In this document: in pieces, positions 6,931 through 13,720 of the stretch
Layout of the letters: each line of letters opens with the position of its first letter
How positions within the stretch are numbered: position 1 is the stretch's first letter
Assembly (NCBI GenBank): GCA_030603035.1
Contig: JAUVYQ010000021.1
Span: forward strand, 1-23,460
Source of the DNA: Phycisphaerae bacterium
GTDB taxonomy: Bacteria > Planctomycetota > Phycisphaerae > Sedimentisphaerales > SG8-4
DNA length: 23,460 nt
Direction: 5' to 3'
Notes under the pieces: generated by a model
Databases searched by the model: none
The model's input: the letters and a program-made list of their open reading frames with translations, nothing else
What the model was told of the DNA's origin: nothing
Translations under genes and position numbers: made by a program

Positions 6931-7572
6931 TTAATAGTTCTCTAATTTTGCTTCTGACGTATGGAATAACACTGTAATACCATTCTCATTTCTGATTTCG
7001 TCCAATCTTTCCCGAATTTTACTTGCAGTCTCTTCATCATTGCACCAGTAATAATCATCAAAAAGCATAAAAACAGCCCTTTTGGCTATCCCCAAATCTC
7101 TAATAGCAATCAATCTTTTTATATCCTCATTTATCACTGGAATTGGGCCCCCACGCTGAGCGCAATGGAAGCATTTTGCTTCAGCACATAACAAAAAACG
7201 ATAAGGTCTATTCTCATAAGCAACTATCATGTCAACTTCAGGACATTTCCCAAGTCTTGCCCTTAATTCATCTAAACGATTTGCAAACACATAATCATCT
7301 GGAAAATTAATATGGTTAACCACTTTCTCAAAATGTATTTCGATATTCGAAAACAGGCTTTCTTTTTTCTCTTTCAGTATATCATAAAAAAACCTTCCAA
7401 TATGAAACGTCAAATCTTTTTCATTCCAACAAATCCAATACGATTCCAAAGCGCCTGCTCTATCAACAATTGGAGGCCGCCATGAATCTTGATATCGAGG
7501 AGCCTTTGTGTCATAGTAACCACAAAACTTTCCCCAAGCTTCTACTAACATCTGTTCAATTTGAGTAACCAT
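6931..7572 (-). CDS. Orphan protein with a PD-(D/E)XK-like motif
   Basis: A 213-residue soluble protein that I do not recognise. The centre reads PEVDMIV (Asp114) and then LLCAEAKCF (Glu131-x-Lys133), with upstream acidic candidates Glu78 and Glu82. This is the spacing and strand context of a PD-(D/E)XK nuclease core. Cysteines are frequent (Cys17, 48, 110, 129, 134, 137). The start is fixed by a perfect AGGAGGT eight bases upstream (7581-7587), stronger than the sites of most genes here. The gene looks more AT-rich than the housekeeping genes, which would fit acquisition. It follows the HEAT-protein terminator, so it probably has its own promoter. It could be a defence-type nuclease or an inactive relative; a real gene is likely, the function is a guess. 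Confidence 0.7.
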   Translation of the reverse strand: MVTQIEQMLVEAWGKFCGYYDTKAPRYQDSWRPPIVDRAGALESYWICWNEKDLTFHIGRFFYDILKEKKESLFSNIEIHFEKVVNHINFPDDYVFANRLDELRARLGKCPEVDMIVAYENRPYRFLLCAEAKCFHCAQRGGPIPVINEDIKRLIAIRDLGIAKRAVFMLFDDYYWCNDEETASKIRERLDEIRNENGITVLFHTSEAKLENY

Positions 7573-7580
7573 TTTTTGTA

Positions 7581-7587
7581 ACCTCCT
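7581..7587 (-). promoter_or_regulatory. Strong Shine-Dalgarno site
   Basis: AGGAGGT on the minus strand, 8 bases before the ATG at 7572. It decides the start and is unusually strong for this window. Confidence 0.85.
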
Positions 7588-7620
7588 ATATTAAATTGTT
7601 TACGCTTTGCCTCTTGTTTG

Positions 7621-7669
7621 CAAAAACAAACCACTCAAACCAACCAGGAATACTTTCACTGGTTGAGTG
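7621..7669 (-). terminator. Rho-independent terminator of the HEAT-repeat gene
   Basis: On the minus strand, 17 bases after the stop, CACTCAACCAG pairs with CTGG...TTTGAGTG (arms 7659-7669 and 7632-7647, one arm bulged), followed by the T-rich GTTTGTTTTTG at 7631-7621. Position and tail fit an intrinsic terminator. Confidence 0.65.
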
Positions 7670-7685
7670 AACTTCAATTCGATTG

Positions 7686-9392
7686 TCAAAAGCCCTTTTT
7701 CCCTTTTTCAACCATTTTTGCTTCGGCTTCTTCAGAGGCAGAAAGGAGCTTTTTATACATATTATAAAGCGGTTCGATCGTAGGCATATACACGTAATTT
7801 AAAACATTAGGCATTCTTTCTTGAGGCTCTCTTTCTTCGAATTCCCGAGTAGCCCTAGAGGCAAGAAGCACTTTGGTGTTAGCACAGTTCCATTCTAACA
7901 CATCTATCGAACATACTCCAAAACCCGTATAATTGCTCCGCGAGGTCTTATACACCAGAAATGGACGGGTAACATAGACTGGGCCCAAGGGATAGGGATC
8001 CAATGCGTTTCCTTGTTCTATCACGTCGACCATCTTGGGGTATATTAGACGACTGCCTCCATAGTGTGAATGTAATAACGGGGATCCATATTTCCTTGCT
8101 AAAATGGTATTCAATTTCTCCCCGCCACTCCCAAAAGAGTTGAACCTTATGCTGATTAAAAACGACCTTGGTTCATTTTGATGAAAAGTTGCAAAGAAGA
8201 CCTGCATTCGACTAATCCCCTGAGCAGTCATATAATCGGGCAGTTTTCTACAATCTAACATAAATTGAGAATTGTACATATCATAATGTTCTTCAAGAAC
8301 CGGATACCCAGCCCCTAAAAGGTGCACCAGTGCTGCCGGATATGCTACGCGTTCCTTGCCCTTATATATAACATCAAAAGACTTGATTTTATCTTCCTCT
8401 AATAATTTTAAGGCCCTTTCTTTCTCTGCAGAAGATATGTGCCATTCATCATACGTAATGGTTATCGCATTTCTTAGATTCTTGGCAAAATCTTTCTTAT
8501 CAATCAAGCCATCAAAAACCTCAATTTCACACTTCTCACACGCACTTACAACTTCCTGCAGGGATGCGTTTAACGGTATACCAAAAACTTTTAAATCCGT
8601 ACAGTTAGGTTCGTTTGAGATTTTTTCATTCTGTACTTTTGTATTATTTTCACTGGGTATTTGAAGTTTATCAACCATTCTGGGGTCAGCTTTCATCGCC
8701 CACTCACATGCACGCTCTGCCATCAACTTGTAAAAATAGTTTCTGTCAACCTCCTTGCGTTCCAATCTCTGATTCACCGAATCCCAGAACCATATATTTG
8801 CAAATTCAGCATTTATCGCCGGAGCTAATGATTTGGCGTGAGAAGAATACTTCTCGCCAAGCTGATAAAACAGCTCTGTAGCGGGAACTGTCAAGGCCAC
8901 AGGGTCAATCTGCCTGATACTTTGCTCAGCCAGACTCCTAAGTTCGGCAGAATCGTCTTTTTCAACAATATATTTTAAATAGGGCAGCGATTGGGGATAG
9001 CCAATCTTACCGAGTGCCTTTATTATTTCAGCCTTGATGGCCACGTCTTTGGTCTGCAGCGCCGCTGCAAGCGGCCTTATCGCATCCCTGCCGATTTGTG
9101 GTAATGCCCATATGATATTCGTCAACTCATCCCTGCGAGTATCATCGGCCATTGCATCGAGCATATACGGTATCGCATATTCACCTGCATTCCTAAGTTC
9201 TTTAACCGCAGCAAGTCGCCCACGTGAGCTGCTACTTAGTTTCTTTATCGCCTCAGTGATAATTTCAACCTTTGGATCTGAGGATAAGTTTTTTTCCAGC
9301 TTATCTGCCATAGCACTGTTACAAAATCCTAACAGTGCAAATAGAACCAGGAACTCCGTTAACACTTTTATTTTTCTTTTTCCAGCTTTCAT
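7686..9392 (-). CDS. Secreted HEAT-repeat protein with an uncharacterised C-terminal region
   Basis: A 568-residue protein with a Sec-type signal peptide (Lys/Arg-rich start, hydrophobic LTEFLVLFALLGF, probable cleavage after ALA-like SAMA near residue 29). Residues about 45-165 contain at least three HEAT repeats (AIPYMLDAMADD, AIRPLAAALQTKD, SLPYLKYIVEKDD), usually a protein-binding scaffold. A helical middle follows (FYQLGEKYSSH to AERACEWAMKADP), also seen in other planctomycete HEAT proteins. The remainder (about 265-568) resembles no family I know. AGGGG lies just before the ATG. The 21-bp array (9460-9648) and the shared 59-bp element (9655-9713) lie upstream, and a terminator follows. 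Export is well supported; the role is unknown. Confidence 0.8.
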   Translation of the reverse strand: MKAGKRKIKVLTEFLVLFALLGFCNSAMADKLEKNLSSDPKVEIITEAIKKLSSSSRGRLAAVKELRNAGEYAIPYMLDAMADDTRRDELTNIIWALPQIGRDAIRPLAAALQTKDVAIKAEIIKALGKIGYPQSLPYLKYIVEKDDSAELRSLAEQSIRQIDPVALTVPATELFYQLGEKYSSHAKSLAPAINAEFANIWFWDSVNQRLERKEVDRNYFYKLMAERACEWAMKADPRMVDKLQIPSENNTKVQNEKISNEPNCTDLKVFGIPLNASLQEVVSACEKCEIEVFDGLIDKKDFAKNLRNAITITYDEWHISSAEKERALKLLEEDKIKSFDVIYKGKERVAYPAALVHLLGAGYPVLEEHYDMYNSQFMLDCRKLPDYMTAQGISRMQVFFATFHQNEPRSFLISIRFNSFGSGGEKLNTILARKYGSPLLHSHYGGSRLIYPKMVDVIEQGNALDPYPLGPVYVTRPFLVYKTSRSNYTGFGVCSIDVLEWNCANTKVLLASRATREFEEREPQERMPNVLNYVYMPTIEPLYNMYKKLLSASEEAEAKMVEKGKKGF

Positions 9393-9459
9393 TTTTCCCC
9401 TTTTTTGCTATTTTTATGTAACTCCATTAAAAGAAACAACTTACAATCCTTTCTGCCCG

Positions 9460-9648
9460 CTTCATCTGCGACAAATCACGCTTAATATGCTACAACTGGT
9501 GCTTCATTTATGGCAGATAACACTTCATCTGTGGCAGAACACCGTTCATCTGCGACATATTAAGGATTATTTATTACGGATAACGATTTATCTACGATAG
9601 ATTAAACTTCATATATGGCATATCATACTTACTTTGTCATAGCTAAAG
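9460..9648 (+). repeat. Nine-unit degenerate tandem array, exact 21-bp period
   Basis: Units start at 9460, 9481, 9502, 9523, 9544, 9565, 9586, 9607 and 9628 with no indels. The consensus is close to CTTCATCTG-YGRCA-RATNANR. Seven-codon repeats result on the plus strand (LHLRQIT, LNMLQLV, LHLWQIT, LHLWQNT, VHLRHIK) before a stop at 9601. The array covers roughly -68 to -256 relative to the HEAT-gene start. Confidence 0.85.
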
Positions 9649-9654
9649 ACTTCT

Positions 9655-9713
9655 ATAAGCTCTATTCTAACAAATTTTATTTGGTTTGCACGGCTTCATC
9701 TGGGAAATCCGGG
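9655..9713 (-). repeat. 59-bp dispersed element, copy 1 (upstream of the HEAT gene)
   Basis: Matches 19051-19109 at 54 of 59 positions without gaps. Conserved blocks include CTAACAAATTTTATTT, TTTGCACG and CTTCATCTGGGAAATC. Both copies stand upstream of a minus-strand gene for an exported protein. A shared regulatory site or promoter is possible; so is a plain dispersed repeat. Confidence 0.8.
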
Positions 9714-9754
9714 ATCAATGAATTTACCCTGAATTTAATGTATAGGAATTTATA

Positions 9755-9857
9755 TTAGCCACAGAGGTCACAGAGTCCGTCGATGCGGCGCCGGATGACG
9801 CAAACACAGAGATATAAAAATATAAATCCGTGTAAATCAGTGTTAATCTGTGTCTAA
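9755..9857. repeat. ORF-less relative of the GxxExxY-cassette repeats, with an insert
   Basis: Starts TTAGCCACAGAGGTCACAGAG and ends AATCAGTGTTAATCTGTGTCTAA, i.e. imperfect inverted arms of the same sequence family as 16-41 and 462-485. A GC-rich segment (9777-9797) that also occurs in ricT sits between two CACAGAG copies. Confidence 0.55.
9777..9797 (+). repeat. Non-coding copy of the GC-rich ricT-tail repeat
   Basis: CCGTCGATGCGGCGCCGGATG, equal to 2590-2613 apart from a 3-base deletion, flanked by CACAGAG on each side. Confidence 0.55.
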
Positions 9858-9902
9858 AGAAGTTCCGCCGAAGGCGGTTAATTTATTGAGGATTTGCGTA
9901 CC

Positions 9903-9940
9903 GGCCTGACCCAGCTTGTAGCGTTTGAGCTGGTCAGGCC
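9903..9940 (-). terminator. Stable hairpin overlapping the M20-gene stop codon
   Basis: GGCCTGACC(C)AGCT pairs with AGCTGGTCAGGCC: 13 pairs, one bulged base, an 11-base loop. The TGA of the M20 gene (9934-9936) lies in the first arm on the minus strand. No T run follows, so this is either a 3'-end protecting stem or a repeat inserted at the gene end rather than a classic terminator. Confidence 0.5.
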
Positions 9941-11046
9941 AGGAATTTCAAAATGATATTTTTGTAATACTCGACCGCCTTTTCTACATCGGCGATGTCA
10001 ATATATTCGTCCGGCTTATGGGCAAGCTCAGGGTTGCCCGGCCCAAAGATTACCACCGGTGCGCCCAGCGAAGCAAAATAAGGCCCATCCGTGGTAAAGC
10101 CGACGGCCCTGGTTTCACTGATTCCGACAGCAGAGCAAAAGTCCCTGACAAAATCACAGCGACAGTCGGTTTCCAGTGCCCCGACTTCCCGCACAATAGA
10201 AACTTGCGCATCAAATTGAGAATTTTTTCGTTTTAATTTCGCAAAGATTTTTTCAAAATCGGCAATAATATCCTGATGATTTTGCGCAGGCAAAGTGCGA
10301 ATATCTATGGTGATACTGCACTTATCCGGAACAACATTGATTTCTTTACCGCCAGAGATTGTATTGATGCTCATAGAGGAATTGCCTAACAGTTCGTGCG
10401 ATTCGGCGGCAATTTCATAGTTTTCCAGTTCGTCTAAAAAAGATTTCATTGAGGATATGGCATTTATCCCCAAGTGTGGGGCTGAGCCGTGAGCGGCCCT
10501 GCCCCAGGTTTCAACTTTAAGCCACAGCATTCCGCGGTGTGCGGTGATAATCTCAAAATCCGTCGGCTCAGGGATAATCACGCCGATAAATTCAGGCATC
10601 CCGCCGAAATTGCGAACGAATTTTTTCGTCCCGCAGCTATCGGTCTCTTCACCCGCAGCGCCAAAAAGTATAATATCACCTTGCAGCTTCATCCCGGAAT
10701 CGGCAATCCGGCCGATGGCAGTAACGGCTGCGGCAATCCCGCCCTTCATATCCGCCGAGCCCCTGCCGTAAATTTTTCCATCGCTTTCAACCGCTGCAAA
10801 GGCCGGGTATTTCCAGCTTGCTTCGCCGGCCCCAACAACGTCAAGATGACAGGCGAATAGAAGCGCACCCCTGCGTCCGGCCGAGGTTACCCGTGCGATA
10901 ATGTTTGCCCTGGTTTCATCCCAGCTATCTATCCGGGAATCTATCCCTGACCGGCCAAGCTCGGCTGAAATTATCTCTGCCGCAGCCAATTCGCCCTTTC
11001 GGGCGGTAGTCTCGGCGCCAACGAGCTTTCTCAACAGCTTTTTCAT
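9934..11046 (-). CDS. M20 family metallopeptidase (ArgE/DapE-like)
   Basis: A 370-residue zinc hydrolase of the M20 group, which includes acetylornithine deacetylase, succinyl-diaminopimelate desuccinylase and carboxypeptidase G2. Metal and catalytic residues are visible: His67 and Asp69 (CHLDVV), the bridging Asp99 (GRGSADMKGG), catalytic Glu133/Glu134 (GEET), Glu160 (PEPTDF) and a C-terminal His (ELAHKPDEYI, near 344). The lid and dimerisation domain lies about 175-290 (AHGSAPHLGINAI). Length is normal and there is no signal peptide, so it should be cytoplasmic. The substrate cannot be told from sequence; no arginine or lysine biosynthesis gene is adjacent. It diverges from the zinc-ribbon gene across 177 bases. 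Confidence 0.88.
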   Translation of the reverse strand: MKKLLRKLVGAETTARKGELAAAEIISAELGRSGIDSRIDSWDETRANIIARVTSAGRRGALLFACHLDVVGAGEASWKYPAFAAVESDGKIYGRGSADMKGGIAAAVTAIGRIADSGMKLQGDIILFGAAGEETDSCGTKKFVRNFGGMPEFIGVIIPEPTDFEIITAHRGMLWLKVETWGRAAHGSAPHLGINAISSMKSFLDELENYEIAAESHELLGNSSMSINTISGGKEINVVPDKCSITIDIRTLPAQNHQDIIADFEKIFAKLKRKNSQFDAQVSIVREVGALETDCRCDFVRDFCSAVGISETRAVGFTTDGPYFASLGAPVVIFGPGNPELAHKPDEYIDIADVEKAVEYYKNIILKFLA

Positions 11047-11160
11047 ATCGCAGCAAGCAATTATATAATCAGCCCCCCAAAAGAAAAAATAGAAAATTTT
11101 TGTTGCAGATTAAAATATAAATAAATATAATGTGGGACTTAAGATTTTTAGGGTCGGCCA

Positions 11161-11209
11161 GCCCCGTTAGAGACCCAAAGGAAATCCGCCCAAGGCGGAC
11201 TAACGGGGC
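11161..11209. repeat. Palindromic repeat, GCCCCGTTAG / CTAACGGGGC
   Basis: Perfect 10-bp arms at 11161-11170 and 11200-11209, with an inner TCCGCC-CAA-GGCGGA palindrome (11185-11199). It lies 14 bases before the next ATG, in the leader of the zinc-ribbon gene. Outer arms match the elements at 12413-12450 and 16476-16509. Confidence 0.8.
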
Positions 11210-11223
11210 AAGAAGGAGTATAA

Positions 11224-11961
11224 ATGGGACCTGTATTGAATGGGTTGATGAAACTTCAAAGTGTTGAAAATCGCCTGCGAGCCGCCAAGGTAAAACTTGC
11301 AAGATGTAGAAGAAATATAATTATCCGGGAAAATCAAGTCAGAAGCCTCCAGAATGCCCTCGAAGCCAAAAAGGAAGAGATTCAGCTAACCAAGGTCCAG
11401 TCCGGCCGCTTCGAATTGGAACTAAAGACCCAGGATGCAGCAATAGCCAGGTTAAGAGCATCACTCAATATGGCAAAAACAAACAAAGAATATGCCGCAG
11501 TCCTGACCCAGCTCAATACGACCAAAGCCGATAATTCCAAAATCGAAACCCAGATTCTGGAATTGTTGAGAGATATTGAGGCCGACGAAGCCGAGAGCGA
11601 AAAAATACAAAGCCAGATAGATGAGCAAAAACAGACGCTTGAGCAGACCCGAAAAGAAAGCGAGCACCTGGCAACTAAATACCAGGCCGAAATCGAAGAA
11701 ATCCAGGCTGAATGGGACCAGGTTGCACAGACCATACCGGACGAGCCGCTGCAGGTTTTCAAACGCGTCGCAGAAACATACGACGGCGAAGCGATGGCGG
11801 TGATTGACCAACAGGGGGGTAAAACAGAGAGCTATACCTGTGGCGGCTGCTTTATGGGCATCACCGCTGAGTCCGTCAATGTGCTTATGACTAAAGATGA
11901 TATAATCCGCTGTCCCAACTGCACAAGAATACTTGTGCTTGGAAGCGAAAAGGATACTTGA
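11224..11961 (+). CDS. Coiled-coil protein with C-terminal C4 zinc ribbon (DUF164-type)
   Basis: A 245-residue protein of the family with a long N-terminal helical hairpin and a C-terminal zinc ribbon. Residues about 10-180 are almost wholly coiled coil, rich in Glu, Lys and Gln. The ribbon is Cys206-x2-Cys209 (YTCGGCFMG) and Cys230-x2-Cys233 (IRCPNCTRIL). Members are proposed to bind nucleic acid or act as scaffolds, without a settled function. AAGGAG at 11213-11218 fixes the start. It is followed after 29 bases by the RNase HI-PurN gene; a neighbouring RNase HI gene is, in my recollection, common for this family. Confidence 0.85.
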   Translation: MGPVLNGLMKLQSVENRLRAAKVKLARCRRNIIIRENQVRSLQNALEAKKEEIQLTKVQSGRFELELKTQDAAIARLRASLNMAKTNKEYAAVLTQLNTTKADNSKIETQILELLRDIEADEAESEKIQSQIDEQKQTLEQTRKESEHLATKYQAEIEEIQAEWDQVAQTIPDEPLQVFKRVAETYDGEAMAVIDQQGGKTESYTCGGCFMGITAESVNVLMTKDDIIRCPNCTRILVLGSEKDT

Positions 11962-11990
11962 TACCTGACGCTCGAGCATCGAAATACGAA

Positions 11991-13127
11991 ATGCGAGATA
12001 CGAGAAACGAAGTAATCGCTTACATAGATGGCGGCAGCAGAGGCAACCCCGGCCCAGCCGCCGCCGGCTTTGTCTTAACCGACCACGCTGGAAATCAATT
12101 ACAGGCAAAGGCCTTCTTCATCGGCCGGACTACCAACAACGTAGCCGAATACACCGCCATCTGCAAAGCCCTCGAAGCCGCAAAACAGATTGGTGCTAAA
12201 CAGCTAACGGTTTTTAGTGACAGCGAGCTCCTCGTCAAACAGCTTAACGGCGAATACAAGGTCAAGAGTGAGCAAATCAGGCCACTTTTCCGGCAGGCCG
12301 TCGATATGCTTGGTGAATTCGAAAACTGGAAAGTTCAGCACATCGTTAGAGAGAAAAATAAGGATGCCGACAAGCTCGTGAACCGGGCATTAAATCTCGG
12401 ACGTGATGTTGACCCCGTTAGAGTTCCGAAGGAAAAAGTCTCTAACGGGGTTGAGGGCGAACCGGCGGCTGCCGCGCAAAATAAAAAACCAATTCGGCTC
12501 GGCGCGCTAATCAGCGGCGGCGGCACGACATTGATGAATATTCTTGAATATATTAAACAGGGCCGGCTAAATGCCGAGGTCGCCGTCGTGATAAGTTCGC
12601 GCTCAACGGTAGCCGGTGTCGAAAAAGCGAAAATCGCCGGACTTGACGTAAAAATCATTCGCAAAAAAGACTTTCCCGACATTGATGAGCTAAGCAAACG
12701 CATTGAAAAAGAACTTGTTGCTGCAGACGTTGAGCTGGTCGTCCAGGGCGGCTGGCTGTGCCTGTGGAAAATACCGGCTCGATACGAAAACCGCGTGATG
12801 AACATACACCCTGCCCTGCTGCCGAGCTTCGGCGGAGAAGGTATGTGGGGACATCACGTCCACGAGGCGGTTCTTGCAGCCGGCTGCAAAATAAGCGGCT
12901 GCACCGTGCATCTTTGCACAAACGAATATGATAAAGGGCCTATAATTGTCCAGCGCCCCTGCGATGTCAAAGACAACGACACGGCGGAGACCCTCGCCGC
13001 CAGGGTTTTTGAGCAGGAATGCATCGCATATCCGCAGGCAATAAGACTGTTCGCAGAAGGCAAATTGCTCGTTCACCCAGCCGTTCTGGGGCGCCCGGCC
13101 TGGGTCTCGGTCGTGACCCCGGAATAA
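11991..13127 (+). CDS. Fusion protein: RNase HI and phosphoribosylglycinamide formyltransferase (PurN)
   Basis: A 378-residue protein with two complete enzyme domains. Residues 7-134 are RNase HI, which cuts RNA in RNA:DNA hybrids, with catalytic Asp13 (YIDGGSRGNPG), Glu53 (AEY), Asp77 (FSDSELL) and Asp127 (KDADKL). Residues about 168-370 are a GART/PurN formyltransferase (third step of purine synthesis, using 10-formyl-THF), with the ISGGGTTL loop, Asn272 and His274 (NIHPALLP) and Asp315 (TNEYDKGP). Linker 135-167 contains a palindromic repeat (12413-12450). No ATG, GTG or TTG lies in frame close before the PurN domain, so independent PurN translation is unlikely. An in-frame TTG at 11958 overlapping the previous stop is a possible alternative start; the ATG at 11991 is nearer the conserved region. 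Confidence 0.88.
   Translation: MRDTRNEVIAYIDGGSRGNPGPAAAGFVLTDHAGNQLQAKAFFIGRTTNNVAEYTAICKALEAAKQIGAKQLTVFSDSELLVKQLNGEYKVKSEQIRPLFRQAVDMLGEFENWKVQHIVREKNKDADKLVNRALNLGRDVDPVRVPKEKVSNGVEGEPAAAAQNKKPIRLGALISGGGTTLMNILEYIKQGRLNAEVAVVISSRSTVAGVEKAKIAGLDVKIIRKKDFPDIDELSKRIEKELVAADVELVVQGGWLCLWKIPARYENRVMNIHPALLPSFGGEGMWGHHVHEAVLAAGCKISGCTVHLCTNEYDKGPIIVQRPCDVKDNDTAETLAARVFEQECIAYPQAIRLFAEGKLLVHPAVLGRPAWVSVVTPE
12413..12450. repeat. Palindromic repeat inside coding sequence, at the RNase HI-PurN junction
   Basis: CCCCGTTAGAG (12413-12423) and CTCTAACGGGG (12440-12450) are perfect 11-bp arms with a 16-base loop. It encodes about residues 141-154 (DPVRVPKEKVSNG) of the fusion protein and belongs to the same family as 11161-11209 and 16476-16509. 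Confidence 0.85.
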
Positions 13128-13172
13128 CGGCGGGGTTCAAAACGGCAAAGTAGTTATTCGTCGTGCGTGATG

Positions 13173-13222
13173 CGTATTGCGTAACGCGTGAAAAAAGTAC
13201 GCAATACGATATACGCAATACG
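13173..13222. repeat. Alternative-pairing hairpins before the membrane-protein gene
   Basis: CGTATTGCGTA at 13173-13183 can pair perfectly with either of two identical copies of TACGCAATACG, at 13198-13208 and 13212-13222. The ATG follows at 13227, so the second pairing would approach the ribosome-binding region. Related ATACGA-type motifs occur at 11981-12008, 16296-16329 and 19289-19310. Confidence 0.7.
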
Positions 13223-13226
13223 AGAT

Positions 13227-13694
13227 ATGAACAGACGACAAAGAGCCATATTAATAAATTTTATGATCGTAATAGTCATTACGGCAATTGCGGTCGTGGC
13301 AATGATTAACTTCAAGGATTTCGTCAATCGCTCAGAAGCTATGCGGGCAATGGAGCATCTTCGCCGAAGGGTCAAGCAGTACCAAGATGAGCGCGGCTCA
13401 GTGCCCCCCAAATCCTGGGTCGATAGGCAGAGGGAAAATCTGCCAGGGAATGTTCGGCTCGGGAACTTGCAGTATAGAGCCCGGTGGATCGACTTTGACT
13501 CAACCCCGGATGAGATTTTAGCTTACACCGAAAGAAATTACCATTCATTACTGGTCGGCAAAGGTTATATCGTGCTAAGGCTTGGCGCAGTGCTAAAAGA
13601 TGAGGGGCGCGTAGAGTGGATGGACAAACAGGAATTCGAGACCCTGTTAGCCCAGCAGCAAAGCCAGATGGAAATTGAAACGCTGCAACAGTAG
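13227..13694 (+). CDS. Single-pass membrane protein, pseudopilin-like layout, function unknown
   Basis: A 155-residue protein with a short basic N-terminus (MNRRQRAILIN), one hydrophobic helix (about 9-30, FMIVIVITAIAVVAMI), then a helical stretch (about 33-55) and a small mixed domain (NYHSLLVGKGYIVLRLGAV), ending in a Gln-rich tail. The long N-terminal helix followed by KQYQDERGSVPPKSW recalls type II secretion pseudopilins, but there is no Gly-Phe-Thr-Leu-Ile-Glu cleavage motif, so this is only a resemblance. A GTG at 13188 is in frame but lies in the repeat; the ATG at 13227 is preferred. It converges on clpC with 26 bases between. Confidence 0.7.
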   Translation: MNRRQRAILINFMIVIVITAIAVVAMINFKDFVNRSEAMRAMEHLRRRVKQYQDERGSVPPKSWVDRQRENLPGNVRLGNLQYRARWIDFDSTPDEILAYTERNYHSLLVGKGYIVLRLGAVLKDEGRVEWMDKQEFETLLAQQQSQMEIETLQQ

Positions 13695-13720
13695 CGTGCA
13701 TAAAGCGGGGTACGCCCTTG

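Larger units (their letters stand above)
9393..9933. other. Gene-free interval of arrayed and palindromic repeats
   Basis: Between the HEAT gene start and the M20 gene stop. It contains the 21-bp array, the 59-bp element, an imperfect inverted-repeat element with an insert (9755-9857), a CCGCC/GGCGG palindrome (9865-9877) and most of a 13-bp-stem hairpin (9903-9940). No credible gene was seen. Confidence 0.75.

Noticed and set aside
9034..9600. 188-codon plus-strand open frame
   Set aside because: It lies mostly antisense to the HEAT-protein gene and ends in the 21-bp array; no protein-like features.
9460..9648. CRISPR array
   Set aside because: Units are contiguous without spacers, are too degenerate, and no cas gene is present.
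13227..13694. Type II secretion pseudopilin
   Set aside because: The prepilin peptidase cleavage motif is missing, so only a general resemblance is claimed.
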